A stretch of 64,000 bases of DNA from contig NZ_JAKRKC020000002.1 of NCBI RefSeq assembly GCF_022664455.2, positions 2,232,001 to 2,296,000 on the forward strand, written 5' to 3'. The notes below the pieces were generated by a model, which saw nothing but the letters and a program-made list of their open reading frames with translations, was not told where the DNA came from and ran no database searches. Position numbers and translations under genes: made by a program. The stretch comes from Actinomadura luzonensis. GTDB taxonomy: Bacteria > Actinomycetota > Actinomycetes > Streptosporangiales > Streptosporangiaceae. Shown one piece after another: positions 44,292 to 53,067 of the stretch (within the stretch, counting starts at the first letter, position 1; each line of letters opens with the position of its first letter).

Positions 44292-45173
44292 TCAGAGCTG
44301 ATCCGGCGCCCCTCCGCTGTACACCAGGCGCGGCGGCCGGCCGCCGAACAACCGGCTGACGGTGACGAACGCGTACCCCTGCCTGGACAGCGCCTTCAGC
44401 ACCCGCGGAACGGCCCGCACGGTCGTCGGGTGGATGTCGTGGAACAGGATGACGCTGCCGGGCCGCGCCGACCTGATCGCCACCCGGGCGACGCGGGCGC
44501 TGTCGCGGTGCAGCCAGTCCAGGGTGTCGACGCTCCACAGCACCAGCGGGCGCTTGACCTGGGCGCGGACGGTGGCGTCGAAGGCCCCGTACGGCGGCCG
44601 GACGAGCGCCGGCGTGAGGCCCGCCGCGTCCCTGATCGCCTGGTCGTCGCGCGCCACCTGGGCGCGCACCCGGGCGGCCGACAGCTTCGTCAGGTCGGGG
44701 TGCGACCAGGTGTGGTTGCCGATCTCGTGGCCGGCGGCGACGGCCCGGCGCAGGACGGAGGGGTAGGCGGCGACGTTCTGGCCGACGACGAAGAACGTGG
44801 CGCGGGCGTCGTAGGCGGCGAGGTGGCGGAGCAGCGTGTCGGTGTACGGCCCTGGGCCGTCGTCGAAGGTGAGGGCCACGCACTTGACGCGGCGGCAGTC
44901 CACCGCCCGGCCCCGGGCCGTCGCGGCGCGGTCCCGCGCGGGGCCGGCCTGCGCGGCGCGGTCCTGTCCGGTGCCGGCCTGCGCGGTCGTAGCGGACGCG
45001 GGAACGTTCCTGGTCGTGGCCGCGTCGGCGCGGGCCGGGCCGGCGGCGTCGCGCGTGGCCGCCTGGACCGTTCCCGCCGGCGGCGGACGGTGGGAGACCG
45101 TCGCGAGCGCCGCGGCGGTCAGGACGACCGAGGCCGCCACCCGCGCCGATCCCCGTCTGGCACCAGTGCTCAT
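44292..45173 (-). CDS. Secreted polysaccharide deacetylase (NodB, CE4)
   Basis: A 293-residue exported CE4 esterase. An N-terminal signal or anchor (VAASVVLTAAALATVS) is followed by an Ala/Thr/Arg-rich linker to about residue 90 and the NodB domain. Motif 1 TFDDGPGPYT holds the catalytic Asp and metal Asp, motif 2 is GNHTWSHPDL with both metal His, motif 3 is RPPYGAF, motif 4 LDWLH and motif 5 ILFHDIHPTT. Such enzymes remove acetyl groups from peptidoglycan, chitin or xylan. ATG 45173 has GGGGGAT just upstream. Monocistronic. Confidence 0.92.
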   Translation of the reverse strand: MSTGARRGSARVAASVVLTAAALATVSHRPPPAGTVQAATRDAAGPARADAATTRNVPASATTAQAGTGQDRAAQAGPARDRAATARGRAVDCRRVKCVALTFDDGPGPYTDTLLRHLAAYDARATFFVVGQNVAAYPSVLRRAVAAGHEIGNHTWSHPDLTKLSAARVRAQVARDDQAIRDAAGLTPALVRPPYGAFDATVRAQVKRPLVLWSVDTLDWLHRDSARVARVAIRSARPGSVILFHDIHPTTVRAVPRVLKALSRQGYAFVTVSRLFGGRPPRLVYSGGAPDQL

Positions 45174-45534
45174 GTGATCCCCCCAAACCGCGCCGCCCCC
45201 GGCGCGGCTCCCGGTCGTCCCGCCTGCCGGGACCGCCCCCATACGATTCGACACCTGCCGGTCACGCCTGGTTCGCCACGAACGGTTCTCCGGATGACAC
45301 ACTTTTGTCCTCATGAGGCCAGCAGCGGACGGGCTGACATACGATGCAGTCCGGTCTGCCGCGGGGAACCGCGACCAGGCTGACCGCGATCGCCCAGCGC
45401 CGGCGCCGACCGGCTCGACGCGCTGCTCAGCCTGCGCGCCCGCGGCGGACCTCACCGCCCGTCCCCGCCCGGGCGCGCGGCCGTTCGGCACGCACGGCGC
45501 GGACGCTTGATCCGGCGATCCGGGGCCCGGGATC
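45174..45534. other. 361-base divergent intergenic region, no clear element
   Basis: This stretch separates the polysaccharide deacetylase and the plus-strand hypothetical gene. It must contain both promoters. The first 60 bases are poly-C-rich leader. An A/T-richer part lies at 45240-45350. I found no convincing hairpin, operator or conserved RNA, and short open frames crossing it have atypical composition. Confidence 0.5.
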
Positions 45535-46197
45535 ATGCGGGGAATGGACTACTACCTGATCTCCACCTCGGCACATGACCGGTCCCCGGCGGGAGTCCTG
45601 GTGGAGGAGTTCGTCCTCTGCGAGGACTTCACCGCGGCCGGCATCGACAGCGCCGAGTGGGGATCGGAGACGGGGGAGTGGCTGGCCGCGCCGGAGGTGA
45701 GCCGCCTCATCCGCTCCGACGGCGCCCTCCGCTCCCGGGTCACGCCGGTGAGCCGGTCCGAGGCCCGCGACGCCTACGCCGGCCTCGGCGGGGGCGAGCT
45801 GCCCGAGGAGGAGGAGCTGCGCGGGCACTTCCGCCGCCGCCAGCCGCTGCCCGCCGCGGCCCCGCTCCGGCTCGGCTCGGGCGCGGCCCAGGCCCGCCGC
45901 TACCGCATCCTGTTCGCGGGGGAGCTGGGCGCGGACGGGCTGGCCGGGGCGCAGGCGGCGCTGCGGCTGGAGCCCACGGGCGACCCGCGCGTGGTCGGCA
46001 AGGCGTCCGGCAGCGCGGGCGGGCACGGCTTCACGTGGGAGCTGCGCCGCATCGGGGCGGGGATCGCCTGGTGCGTGGACGTCACCGTGCGGGTCGGCAC
46101 CGGCTCCCTCGGCACGCTGGGCGCGCTGCTGCACCACCACCGGCAGGCGGTCCGCGAGCAGGGGCTGATCCCGGTCACGATCGAGCGCTTCGCCTGA
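45535..46197 (+). CDS. Hypothetical protein
   Basis: A 220-residue protein I do not recognise. It begins MRGMDYYLISTS, with a second possible start at 45544; neither has an ideal ribosome site. The first 80 residues are acidic with a patterned VEEFVLCEDF and EWLAAPEVSRLI. A Gly/Glu-rich stretch GLGGGELPEEEELRGHFRRR follows, then a beta-rich C-terminal domain with YRILFAGELG, GIAWCVDVTVRV and QGLIPVTIERFA. No signal peptide or membrane helix. Codon usage is like its neighbours, which supports it being real. It ends 15 bases from the convergent GH15 gene. Confidence 0.6.
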   Translation: MRGMDYYLISTSAHDRSPAGVLVEEFVLCEDFTAAGIDSAEWGSETGEWLAAPEVSRLIRSDGALRSRVTPVSRSEARDAYAGLGGGELPEEEELRGHFRRRQPLPAAAPLRLGSGAAQARRYRILFAGELGADGLAGAQAALRLEPTGDPRVVGKASGSAGGHGFTWELRRIGAGIAWCVDVTVRVGTGSLGTLGALLHHHRQAVREQGLIPVTIERFA

Positions 46198-46212
46198 CCG
46201 GCCCCCGGGCGC

Positions 46213-49200
46213 TCAGGGGACGGGGACGGCGGGCAGGGTCACCGGCCCGGCCTGCGGGTTCAGCACGTCCGCCGGCGACCGTCCGGCCGGGAGGACCACG
46301 TCCATCGCCTTCGGGACGGTGGCCGGGTCGGCCGCGCACAGCGGCGCCGTCCCGCCCTCGGCGCACACCCCGAACAGGTACGGCTGCGGCGTCGGCGCGA
46401 AGCCCCGCGCCTGGTCGGCGGCGAACCCGTCCTGGCCGGTCAGCGCCACGGCGAAGCGCCAGCCGGGCCCCGGCGTGCCGAAGGCGTCCCGGGGTAAGGC
46501 GATCGTGATCGTCCTGGTCGTCCCCGAGGCCCGCACCGCCGCGCCGGCCGGGGCCGCGCCCGCCGCCGTCACCCACACGGGCGCGGCGAAGCCCTGGGCC
46601 TCCACCCGCTGCGTCCAGGCGTCGGCGAGCCGGTAGTTGCGCTGCGGGAACGCCGCCTCGGCGGAGCGCTCGGCCACGGCCGGGTCCTGGACGTAGACGT
46701 CGAGGAGCTGCGCGCCCATCTGGCTGCCGAACGTCGGCGTCAGGTCCCGCAGCTCGGCCCGCAGGTAGACGGTGGTGTCGTCGGTGATCACCTGGAAGCG
46801 GCGCAGGTCGAAGGCCCCGTCGTGGAAGTCGGCGGCCGTCGGGTAGGCGTAGGTGCCGGGCCCGTGGTCGTCGCCGTCGGGGTCGGCCACGTCGAGCACG
46901 GTCGTCGCGCCGGTGATGTCGCCGGTGACGGAGCGGCGCGCGTGGCCGGTGCGCCCGCCCGGAGCGGTGGCCGTCACCGTGAGCGCGACCTCGCCGAACG
47001 ACACCGGCGCCGCGACCGAGAACGTCCCGTCCGCGCCCGCCCGCCCTGACACCACCTGGGCGGGCGCGCCGGTGTCCACGGGCGCGGCGGCGACGTCCAC
47101 CCGCGCGCCCGGCGTCGTGCTGCCCTCGACCGCGACCGACGTGCCGCGACCGCGCTCCGTCGGCCGGGGCGGTGACGGCGAGCGGGGCGGCCGCGGGCGC
47201 GCCGCCCGGTCCGCGTAGCGCTGCCGCACCACGGCGGGCTGCTCGACCGGCCGGGTGCCGCCGAGCGACAGGATCAGCCGCAGCGCCTGGGCCTGCGCCC
47301 AGGTGAGCGGCGAGGCCGAGCCGGCCGGGCCGCCGTCGCGGAAGCCGATCGAGGCGGTCGCCGGGTCGCTCCCGTACGGCGAGGCGGGCAGGTCCGGGTT
47401 CTCCCACGCCTGCTCGGGCACCAGCCCGGTGCCGGACGCCATGCCGCGCATCGCCCGCAGCAGCGCCGCAGCCGTGCCCTGGTCGCCGCGCTGGAGCGCC
47501 TGCTCGGCCCGCTCGCCGGCGAGGACCGGCCACAGGTGCCCCGAGCCGGTGTCACCCGTGGGCCACGGGCGGCCGGACGGCGCGCAGGAGGTCGGGTCGG
47601 GCTCGTGGCAGTCGCCGTAGCCGTCCTCGGTGCCCGGGGTGTCGCCGCCGTAGCGGTACCAGCCGGGGCCGCTCGCCGTGTCGCGCCGGATCACCCGGTC
47701 CAGCACGGGCAGGCTGGCCAGCACGTCCGGGTCGCCGGCCGGCAGGACGCCGAGCCTGGTCAGCTCCAGGAAGCCGGCGTCCACCACGCGCCGCTGGTCC
47801 TCCGTCGGGCCGCCGTTGCCCAGGTTGTACGACACCGCCGCGTCCGGGTCGCCGGTCCGCGACAGCCGCAGGAAGTAGCGGGGCGCGTACGGGCCGGTCG
47901 TGGTGACCGTCCAGCCCTTGACCGAGCGCGCGAAGTGGTCGGCCGTGGCCCGGTAGAGCCGGGCGCGGGCCGCGTCGCCCTGCCGCTCGGCGATCTCCCC
48001 GGCCGCCGTCAGCCCGGCGATCTCGGCCGCGATCGTGGACGGCGAGTGGCCCGACTGCTCCTCCCACCGCTCCACGCCGAACGCGGGGCCGCGCGCCGTC
48101 AGGAAGTCGGCCGCGGCGCGCACGTCGTCCCACAGCCCGGCGTCGCCGGCCAGCCCCGCCTGGTACGCCATGAGGATCGGGTAGGCCGTCTCGTCGAGCT
48201 GGTCGCCGCCCGAGTCGGGCGCGAGCCGGCCGTTGAGCAGCGAGTTGCGCGGCAGCCGCCCGTCCGGCAACTGCTGGCGCTCCAGCAGGAAGCGGACCGT
48301 GGACCGGGCCGTCGCGAGGTCGCCGGCGGCGAGGAAGCCGGTGAACGCCTCGTACAGGTCACGGGCGAACACCTCGCGGTAGGAGCCGAAGTAGCGGGCC
48401 TTGCCGCCCACCGGCTCGCCGGCCGGCACCGCCTGCCCCCACGGGCTCGCCAGCGACGCCGCGACCGCACCGGGGAACGTCTTGTCCTCGCTCGCCTTCA
48501 GCACGTTCGCCGACAGCCGGTACAGGTCGGCGTGCGCCGCCGGCGGGCGGCGCAGCCCGGCGTCGTAGGCCGCCCAGCCGGCCTCGTACCTGGCCAGGGT
48601 CGCCGCGAACGGCCGGCTCGCGGCCTCGCCCGCCACCCGCAGCGCGGCGGCCCGGTCGCGGCCGAAGCCGAGCGCGAACGTCGCCTCGCCGCCCGGGTCC
48701 AGCGGCAGCCGCGCGGTGGCGACCACGTTGCCGTCCGGGGCCGCGGTGTACGGGGTGAGCGCGCGGGCCGCGTCGAGCTGGGCGGCGCCGTCGCCGGGCG
48801 TGCCCGCGTAGCCGACGCTCGCCTCCGGCAGCCGCCGCCCGGCCCGCAGCGCCAGGTGGGTGGGGACGGCGTAGTCGCGGGCGGTCGCGTCGGTCACGGT
48901 GTTGTCGTCGGAGAGCACCGGCGCGCCGGTGGCGGCGTCCACGACCGCGTCGTCAGCGCCGCCGTTGGCGGGCCCCCCGCCGCCGTTGCCGTTCACGCCG
49001 GCGTCGAGGCGCACGTACAGGCGCAGCCCGGGCGGCTGGAGCCGGGTGCGGACCACGACGGCGTCGCGGTCGGGGTCGGTGACGTAGGTGGTGGTCAGCC
49101 GGTAGCGGCCGGACCTGCTGGCGGAGGTGACCGTGCAGGTCATGCCGGAGCGGCCGGTGGCCACCTCGTAGGTGGTGTCGCGCGCCTGCAGCTCGGTGAA

Positions 49201-49479
49201 CGTGCGGCCGTCGGTCACGATGAACTGCATCGTCTCGACGTTCGTATTGTCAATCGTGGGCTCGTACACGTCCGACAGGACGCCCCCCGCGACCGTGTAC
49301 CAGACCTTCGAGGTCCGGGTCGCGGACGTGCCCACGCAGTCCTTGCGGGCCAGGCCGAAGTGCGACATCGCCCCCGGCCCGGCCGGCGCGGGCGCCGCCG
49401 CCCGCGCGGTCACGGCGGGCGTGGCGGCCAGGGCGGCGGCGCACATCACGGCAAGGGCGGACCGTCGAATCGCGGACAT
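46213..49479 (-). CDS. Secreted glucodextranase/glucoamylase-like GH15 enzyme
   Basis: A 1088-residue exported protein. Order: signal peptide (about 1-30, VMCAAALAATPAVTARA); Glucodextran_N beta-sandwich (about 35-290); GH15 (alpha/alpha)6 barrel (about 300-740) with KASEDKTFPGAVAASLASPW, GSYREVFARDLYEAFTGFLA and VPEQAWENPD, whose Glu is a candidate general acid; an Ig-like domain (TSVAVEGSTTPGARVDV); and a C-terminal DOMON-like domain. GH15 releases beta-D-glucose from alpha-glucans or dextran-type chains. ATG 49479 has GGGGAG upstream. A segment near 47150-47210 reads ARPRPPRSPSPPRP, while the adjacent frame gives APLAVTAPADGA, the expected domain linker; this is a likely compensated frameshift. 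Monocistronic. Confidence 0.85.
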   Translation of the reverse strand: MSAIRRSALAVMCAAALAATPAVTARAAAPAPAGPGAMSHFGLARKDCVGTSATRTSKVWYTVAGGVLSDVYEPTIDNTNVETMQFIVTDGRTFTELQARDTTYEVATGRSGMTCTVTSASRSGRYRLTTTYVTDPDRDAVVVRTRLQPPGLRLYVRLDAGVNGNGGGGPANGGADDAVVDAATGAPVLSDDNTVTDATARDYAVPTHLALRAGRRLPEASVGYAGTPGDGAAQLDAARALTPYTAAPDGNVVATARLPLDPGGEATFALGFGRDRAAALRVAGEAASRPFAATLARYEAGWAAYDAGLRRPPAAHADLYRLSANVLKASEDKTFPGAVAASLASPWGQAVPAGEPVGGKARYFGSYREVFARDLYEAFTGFLAAGDLATARSTVRFLLERQQLPDGRLPRNSLLNGRLAPDSGGDQLDETAYPILMAYQAGLAGDAGLWDDVRAAADFLTARGPAFGVERWEEQSGHSPSTIAAEIAGLTAAGEIAERQGDAARARLYRATADHFARSVKGWTVTTTGPYAPRYFLRLSRTGDPDAAVSYNLGNGGPTEDQRRVVDAGFLELTRLGVLPAGDPDVLASLPVLDRVIRRDTASGPGWYRYGGDTPGTEDGYGDCHEPDPTSCAPSGRPWPTGDTGSGHLWPVLAGERAEQALQRGDQGTAAALLRAMRGMASGTGLVPEQAWENPDLPASPYGSDPATASIGFRDGGPAGSASPLTWAQAQALRLILSLGGTRPVEQPAVVRQRYADRAARPRPPRSPSPPRPTERGRGTSVAVEGSTTPGARVDVAAAPVDTGAPAQVVSGRAGADGTFSVAAPVSFGEVALTVTATAPGGRTGHARRSVTGDITGATTVLDVADPDGDDHGPGTYAYPTAADFHDGAFDLRRFQVITDDTTVYLRAELRDLTPTFGSQMGAQLLDVYVQDPAVAERSAEAAFPQRNYRLADAWTQRVEAQGFAAPVWVTAAGAAPAGAAVRASGTTRTITIALPRDAFGTPGPGWRFAVALTGQDGFAADQARGFAPTPQPYLFGVCAEGGTAPLCAADPATVPKAMDVVLPAGRSPADVLNPQAGPVTLPAVPVP

Positions 49480-49614
49480 GGCTGCTCCCCTCCCGACCCC
49501 CGTACCGTCGAGGGAAGACCCGCCCCGGCCGCCTGTCAACCCCGTGATCCGCATGCTCGCCCCCATCGCGGGCATGGACCTGTCAGAGCGGTACGCATGC
49601 GGGAGGCATCGACG

Positions 49615-50823
49615 ATGCGGAACGGCCGGACCGGCACGACGATCGCGGGCGGCCTCGCCGCGGCGCTGCTCCTGACCGCCGGATGCACCTCCGGCGGCGG
49701 CAGCGGCGTCACGGGGCCGGGCGCGCCGGGCGGATCGGGCACGCCGGCGCAGCAGGCGCCGGCGGCCAGGCTGTCGATCACCCCTGCCGACGGGGCGAAG
49801 CAGGTCCCGCCGGACACGGGCGTCGGCGTCCAGGCCACCGGCGGCAAGGTCACCGGGGTGCGCGTGAGCGACGCCAAGGGCCGCGAGGTGCGCGGCACGC
49901 TGGCCGCCGACGGCACCTGGCGCCCGCGGTGGCCGTTACGCCCCTCGGCGGCGTACACCGTCGAGGCCGAGGCCACCGGCGCCGACGGCAGACCGGTCAC
50001 GGCGACGGCCACGTTCACCACCCTGAAGCCCCGGCGGGCGCTGGAGAGCGGCATGTCGCCCCTGGACGGCGAGAAGGTCGGCGTGGGCATGCCGGTGCAG
50101 CTCCTGCTGTCGCGGCCGGTCACCGCCAAGGCCGACCGGGCCAGGCTGGAGAAGGCGCTGACGGTGCGGATGTCCGAGCCGGTCGAGGGCGCCTGGAGCT
50201 GGGTGAGCGACCGCGAGGTGCAGTTCCGGCCGCGCGAGTACTGGCCGGAGGGCGAGCGGGTCACGGTCACCGCGCACCTGGCCGGGCTGCGCGCCGGCGA
50301 GGGCGTCTGGGGCACGAAGGACCGGAGCCTGAGCTTCACCGTCGGACCCTCGCACATCACCAAGGTGAGCGCGAGCAGCCACAAGGCGGTCGTGCGGGAG
50401 AACGGCCAGGTCGTCAGGACCATCCCGGTCAGCCTGGGCAAGCCCGGCGACGACAGCTACTCCGGCGTCATGATCGCGCAGGAGAAGGCCGCCGAGACCG
50501 TCATGGACTCCGCGACCATCGGCAAGCCGGGCGAATACCGCATCCGTACCAAGTGGAACGTCCGCATGACCTACAGCGGCACGTTCTTCCACGCCGCCCC
50601 GTGGTCCACCGGCGCGCAGGGCAACCGCAACGTCAGCCACGGCTGCGTGAACGCCAGCCCCGAGAACGCCCGCTGGTTCTACGAGTTCACCCAGCGCGGC
50701 GACATCATCGAGGTCACCGGCACCTCCAGGAAACTGCGGTTCGGCAACGGCCCGACGCCGTGGGCCAAGTCGTGGACGGACTGGCTGGCGGGCAGCGCGC
50801 TCGGCAAGCCGGTCAACGGGTAG
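49615..50823 (+). CDS. L,D-transpeptidase lipoprotein with Ig-like domains
   Basis: A 402-residue cell-wall enzyme forming 3-3 cross-links in peptidoglycan. The lipobox LLTAGC follows a short hydrophobic helix, so it is anchored outside the membrane. Two Ig-like domains (from LSITPADGAKQVPPDTGV and from ALESGMSPLDGEKVGVGM) precede the YkuD catalytic domain, with HGCVN around Cys344 and upstream GTFFHAAPWS. The order resembles LdtMt2-type enzymes, which are active with carbapenem-sensitive Cys. ATG 49615 has GGGAGG eight bases upstream. It is divergent from the GH15 gene. Confidence 0.93.
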   Translation: MRNGRTGTTIAGGLAAALLLTAGCTSGGGSGVTGPGAPGGSGTPAQQAPAARLSITPADGAKQVPPDTGVGVQATGGKVTGVRVSDAKGREVRGTLAADGTWRPRWPLRPSAAYTVEAEATGADGRPVTATATFTTLKPRRALESGMSPLDGEKVGVGMPVQLLLSRPVTAKADRARLEKALTVRMSEPVEGAWSWVSDREVQFRPREYWPEGERVTVTAHLAGLRAGEGVWGTKDRSLSFTVGPSHITKVSASSHKAVVRENGQVVRTIPVSLGKPGDDSYSGVMIAQEKAAETVMDSATIGKPGEYRIRTKWNVRMTYSGTFFHAAPWSTGAQGNRNVSHGCVNASPENARWFYEFTQRGDIIEVTGTSRKLRFGNGPTPWAKSWTDWLAGSALGKPVNG

Positions 50824-50854
50824 AGCGACGGACGGAGCGAAGGGAAACGGGACG

Positions 50855-50959
50855 GTGCGGATGTGCGGGGCACGGGAGGCGGACGGCCGGTTCGCCGCCG
50901 TCCTGCTGTGGACGCTGATCTGGGGACTGAACGTCTACGAGCTCCTGCTGGCCTTCTAG
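50855..50959 (+). CDS. Small hydrophobic ORF after the L,D-transpeptidase
   Basis: A 34-codon frame from GTG 50855 (or 32 residues from ATG 50861) encodes a basic/polar start RMCGAREADGR and one hydrophobic helix FAAVLLWTLIWGLNVYELLL. AGGGAAA lies nine bases upstream of the GTG. It begins 31 bases after the transpeptidase stop. Its TAG overlaps the TAG of the convergent response regulator within a shared CTAG. A short membrane peptide is plausible; the evidence is composition and position only. Confidence 0.45.
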   Translation: MRMCGAREADGRFAAVLLWTLIWGLNVYELLLAF

Positions 50960-51624
50960 CCGCGCCCGCCCGGCACGACCAGCCCCGACTCGTAGGCGAG
51001 CACGACGAGCTGCGCCCGGTCGCGCACGCCCAGCTTCGTCATCGACCGGCTCACGTGCGTCTTCGCCGTGGCCCCGCTGATCACCAGGTGCGCGGCGATC
51101 TCCTCGTTCGACAGGCCGCGGCCCACCAGGGCGACGATCTCCCGCTCCCGCTCGGTCAGCCGCTCCAGCCCGGCCGGCCTCGCCGCCGGGCGCGGCGGGG
51201 TGCTGACGTACTCCTCGATGAGCCGGCGCGTCACCGACGGCGACAGCAGCGCGTCGCCGCGGGCCGCCACCCGCACCGACTGCAGCAGGTCGCCGGGCTC
51301 GATGTCCTTCAGCAGGAACCCGCTCGCCCCGGCGCGCAGCGCGGCGAAGACGTACTCGTCGAGGGCGTAGTTGGTGAGGATCACCACGCGCACGCCGTCC
51401 AGATCGGGGTCCGCGCCGATCCTGCGGGTGGCCTGGATGCCGTCCAGCAGCGGCATCCGCACGTCCAGCAGCACCACGTCGGGGCGCAGCCGCCGGGCCA
51501 GCTCCACCGCGTGCGCGCCGTCGCCCGCCTCGCCGACCACCCGGATGTCGTCGGTCAGCTCCAGCAGCGCCTTGAAACCGGCGCGGATGAGCGGCTGGTC
51601 GTCGGCCAGCAGGACCTCGATCAC
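50956..51624 (-). CDS. NarL/FixJ-family response regulator
   Basis: A 222-residue DNA-binding response regulator. The receiver begins VIEVLLADDQPLIRAGF, with phospho-acceptor Asp54 in VVLLDVRMP, the conserved Thr/Lys in VVILTNY and GFLLKDIEP. The C-terminal LuxR-type helix-turn-helix reads LTEREREIVALVGRGLSNEE. GTG start overlaps the kinase stop (GTGA), so the pair is co-translated. The target genes are not evident; the decayed oxidase and L,D-transpeptidase are neighbours. No operator recognised. Confidence 0.93.
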   Translation of the reverse strand: MIEVLLADDQPLIRAGFKALLELTDDIRVVGEAGDGAHAVELARRLRPDVVLLDVRMPLLDGIQATRRIGADPDLDGVRVVILTNYALDEYVFAALRAGASGFLLKDIEPGDLLQSVRVAARGDALLSPSVTRRLIEEYVSTPPRPAARPAGLERLTEREREIVALVGRGLSNEEIAAHLVISGATAKTHVSRSMTKLGVRDRAQLVVLAYESGLVVPGGRG

Positions 51625-52877
51625 CGGGCCGCCCCGGCGGACGCGGGCAGGTGGGCGCGCACGCTGAAACCGCCGCCCGCGCCGGGCCCCGCCGTCAGCG
51701 AGCCGCCGGCCGCGACCGCGCGCTCCCGCATCCCGATCAACCCCATCCCCGGCGTGACCGTCCCGGTCCCGCCGCCCTCGCCGTCGTCGGCCACGTGCAA
51801 CGTGATCCCGGCGCGATCGTAGCCGAGGGTCACCGTGACCGACGCGGCCCCCGCGTGGCGCAGCACGTTGGTCAGCGCCTCCTGCGCGATCCGGTACGCG
51901 GCCCGCCCCACCTCGGGCGGCACGGGGTACGGCTCGCCGGTGACCTCGTACGACACCGGCAGCCCCGCCCGGCCGGCCCTCGCCACCAGCCCCGGCAGCC
52001 CGCCCAGCCCGGCCCCCGCGCCGCTTCCCGCGCCGCTTCCCGCGCCGCTTCCCGCGCCGCTTCCCGCGCCGCTTCCCGCGCCGCTTCCCGCGCCGCTCGT
52101 CCGGTCGCCGCCGGGCGCGCCGCCCGGGGCGTCCTCCGCAAGGCCCGCCTGCCGCAGCACGCCCAGTGTGGCCCGCAGCTCCCGCATCGCCTCCCGGCCC
52201 GACTCCCTCACCGCCGCCAGCGCCTCCCTGGCCCGCGCCGGGTCCCGGTCCAGCAGCTCCGCCGCCACCGCGGCCTGCACGTTCACCACGGAGATGCTGT
52301 GCGTGAGCGAGTCGTGCAGCTCCTGCGCGATCCACAGCCGCTCCTCGCCGGCCCGGCGCAGCGCCGCCTCCTCGCGGGTGCGCTCGGCCTCCTCGGCGCG
52401 CTGCTCGACCGCCCGCAGGTACGCCCGCCGGCTCCGCGCCACCTCGCCGACCACCACCATCGCGACCAGCCAGCCGCTCAGCAGCGTCATCCCGGAGCCG
52501 GCCGCCGGGTCCCGCTCGGCCAGCGCCATCAGCCCGTACACGGGGACGGCCAGCGCCGCGCCCAGCCCGATCGCCTGCCCCCGGCGGCCGAGCGAGGCGA
52601 GGGTGTAGATCGAGGCCAGCGCCGGCCCGGCGGCGAACACCCCCGGGTACTGGGCGTAGTAGTAGCCGGCCGCCGCCGCCACCGCGACCGCCCCGGCGGC
52701 CAGCGGGGCCGCGCGCCGCCAGGCCAGCGACAGGGCCGCGACGGTGATCAGGATCAGGCCCGCCGGGTCGAGCGGCCGCTCCGCGGTGCCGCTCCACGAC
52801 AGGCCGGCGTACGTGCCGCCGACGATCCCGGCCAGCGCGCCTGCCGCCACCAGGGCGTCGGTTCTCCGGCTGCTCAT
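51621..52877 (-). CDS. Sensor histidine kinase (HisKA_3 / NarL-type)
   Basis: A 418-residue membrane kinase, partner of the overlapping response regulator. Four or five membrane helices occupy about residues 8-150. A coiled segment EQRAEEAERTREEAALRRA leads to the H box AQELHDSLTHSISVVNV with the phospho-His. The ATPase domain has the N box QEALTNVLRHAGA, G1 VADDGEGGG and G2 GMGLIGMRERA. Between the two lies an unusual (Gly-Ala-Gly-Ser)n linker encoded by a 12-bp tandem repeat. Start ATG 52877 is preceded by GAGGGG at short distance; GTG 52886 is an alternative. Confidence 0.92.
   Translation of the reverse strand: MSSRRTDALVAAGALAGIVGGTYAGLSWSGTAERPLDPAGLILITVAALSLAWRRAAPLAAGAVAVAAAAGYYYAQYPGVFAAGPALASIYTLASLGRRGQAIGLGAALAVPVYGLMALAERDPAAGSGMTLLSGWLVAMVVVGEVARSRRAYLRAVEQRAEEAERTREEAALRRAGEERLWIAQELHDSLTHSISVVNVQAAVAAELLDRDPARAREALAAVRESGREAMRELRATLGVLRQAGLAEDAPGGAPGGDRTSGAGSGAGSGAGSGAGSGAGSGAGSGAGAGLGGLPGLVARAGRAGLPVSYEVTGEPYPVPPEVGRAAYRIAQEALTNVLRHAGAASVTVTLGYDRAGITLHVADDGEGGGTGTVTPGMGLIGMRERAVAAGGSLTAGPGAGGGFSVRAHLPASAGAAR
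52016..52097. repeat. 12-bp tandem repeat in the kinase linker
   Basis: Between six and seven copies of CGCGCCGCTTCC (plus-strand phase) encode a GAGS repeat in the histidine kinase. The unit is a multiple of three, so copy-number change would alter linker length without shifting the frame. Confidence 0.85.
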
Positions 52878-53067
52878 GCCCCTCACCGTAGGGGGTCGCG
52901 CGTCGGGCGGGCGTCGGCCCCCGGGCGTACGTCCGGGCCCCGGCGGGCGTCACCTCCCGGGAGTACGCGCGAGGTCGCGGCGGCCCCCGTACCACCGGGG
53001 GAGTACGGCGCATCACCCTCCGCCGGGCGACGTCCGGCCGGGGCCCCGACCGGCAGCATGGCGGGCC

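Noticed and set aside
46213..49479. GH15 protein called catalytically inactive because the C-terminal motif reads WAQAQ where some members have a Glu
   Set aside because: I cannot align the general-base position reliably by eye, and the nearby frameshift patch makes residue-level conclusions unsafe.
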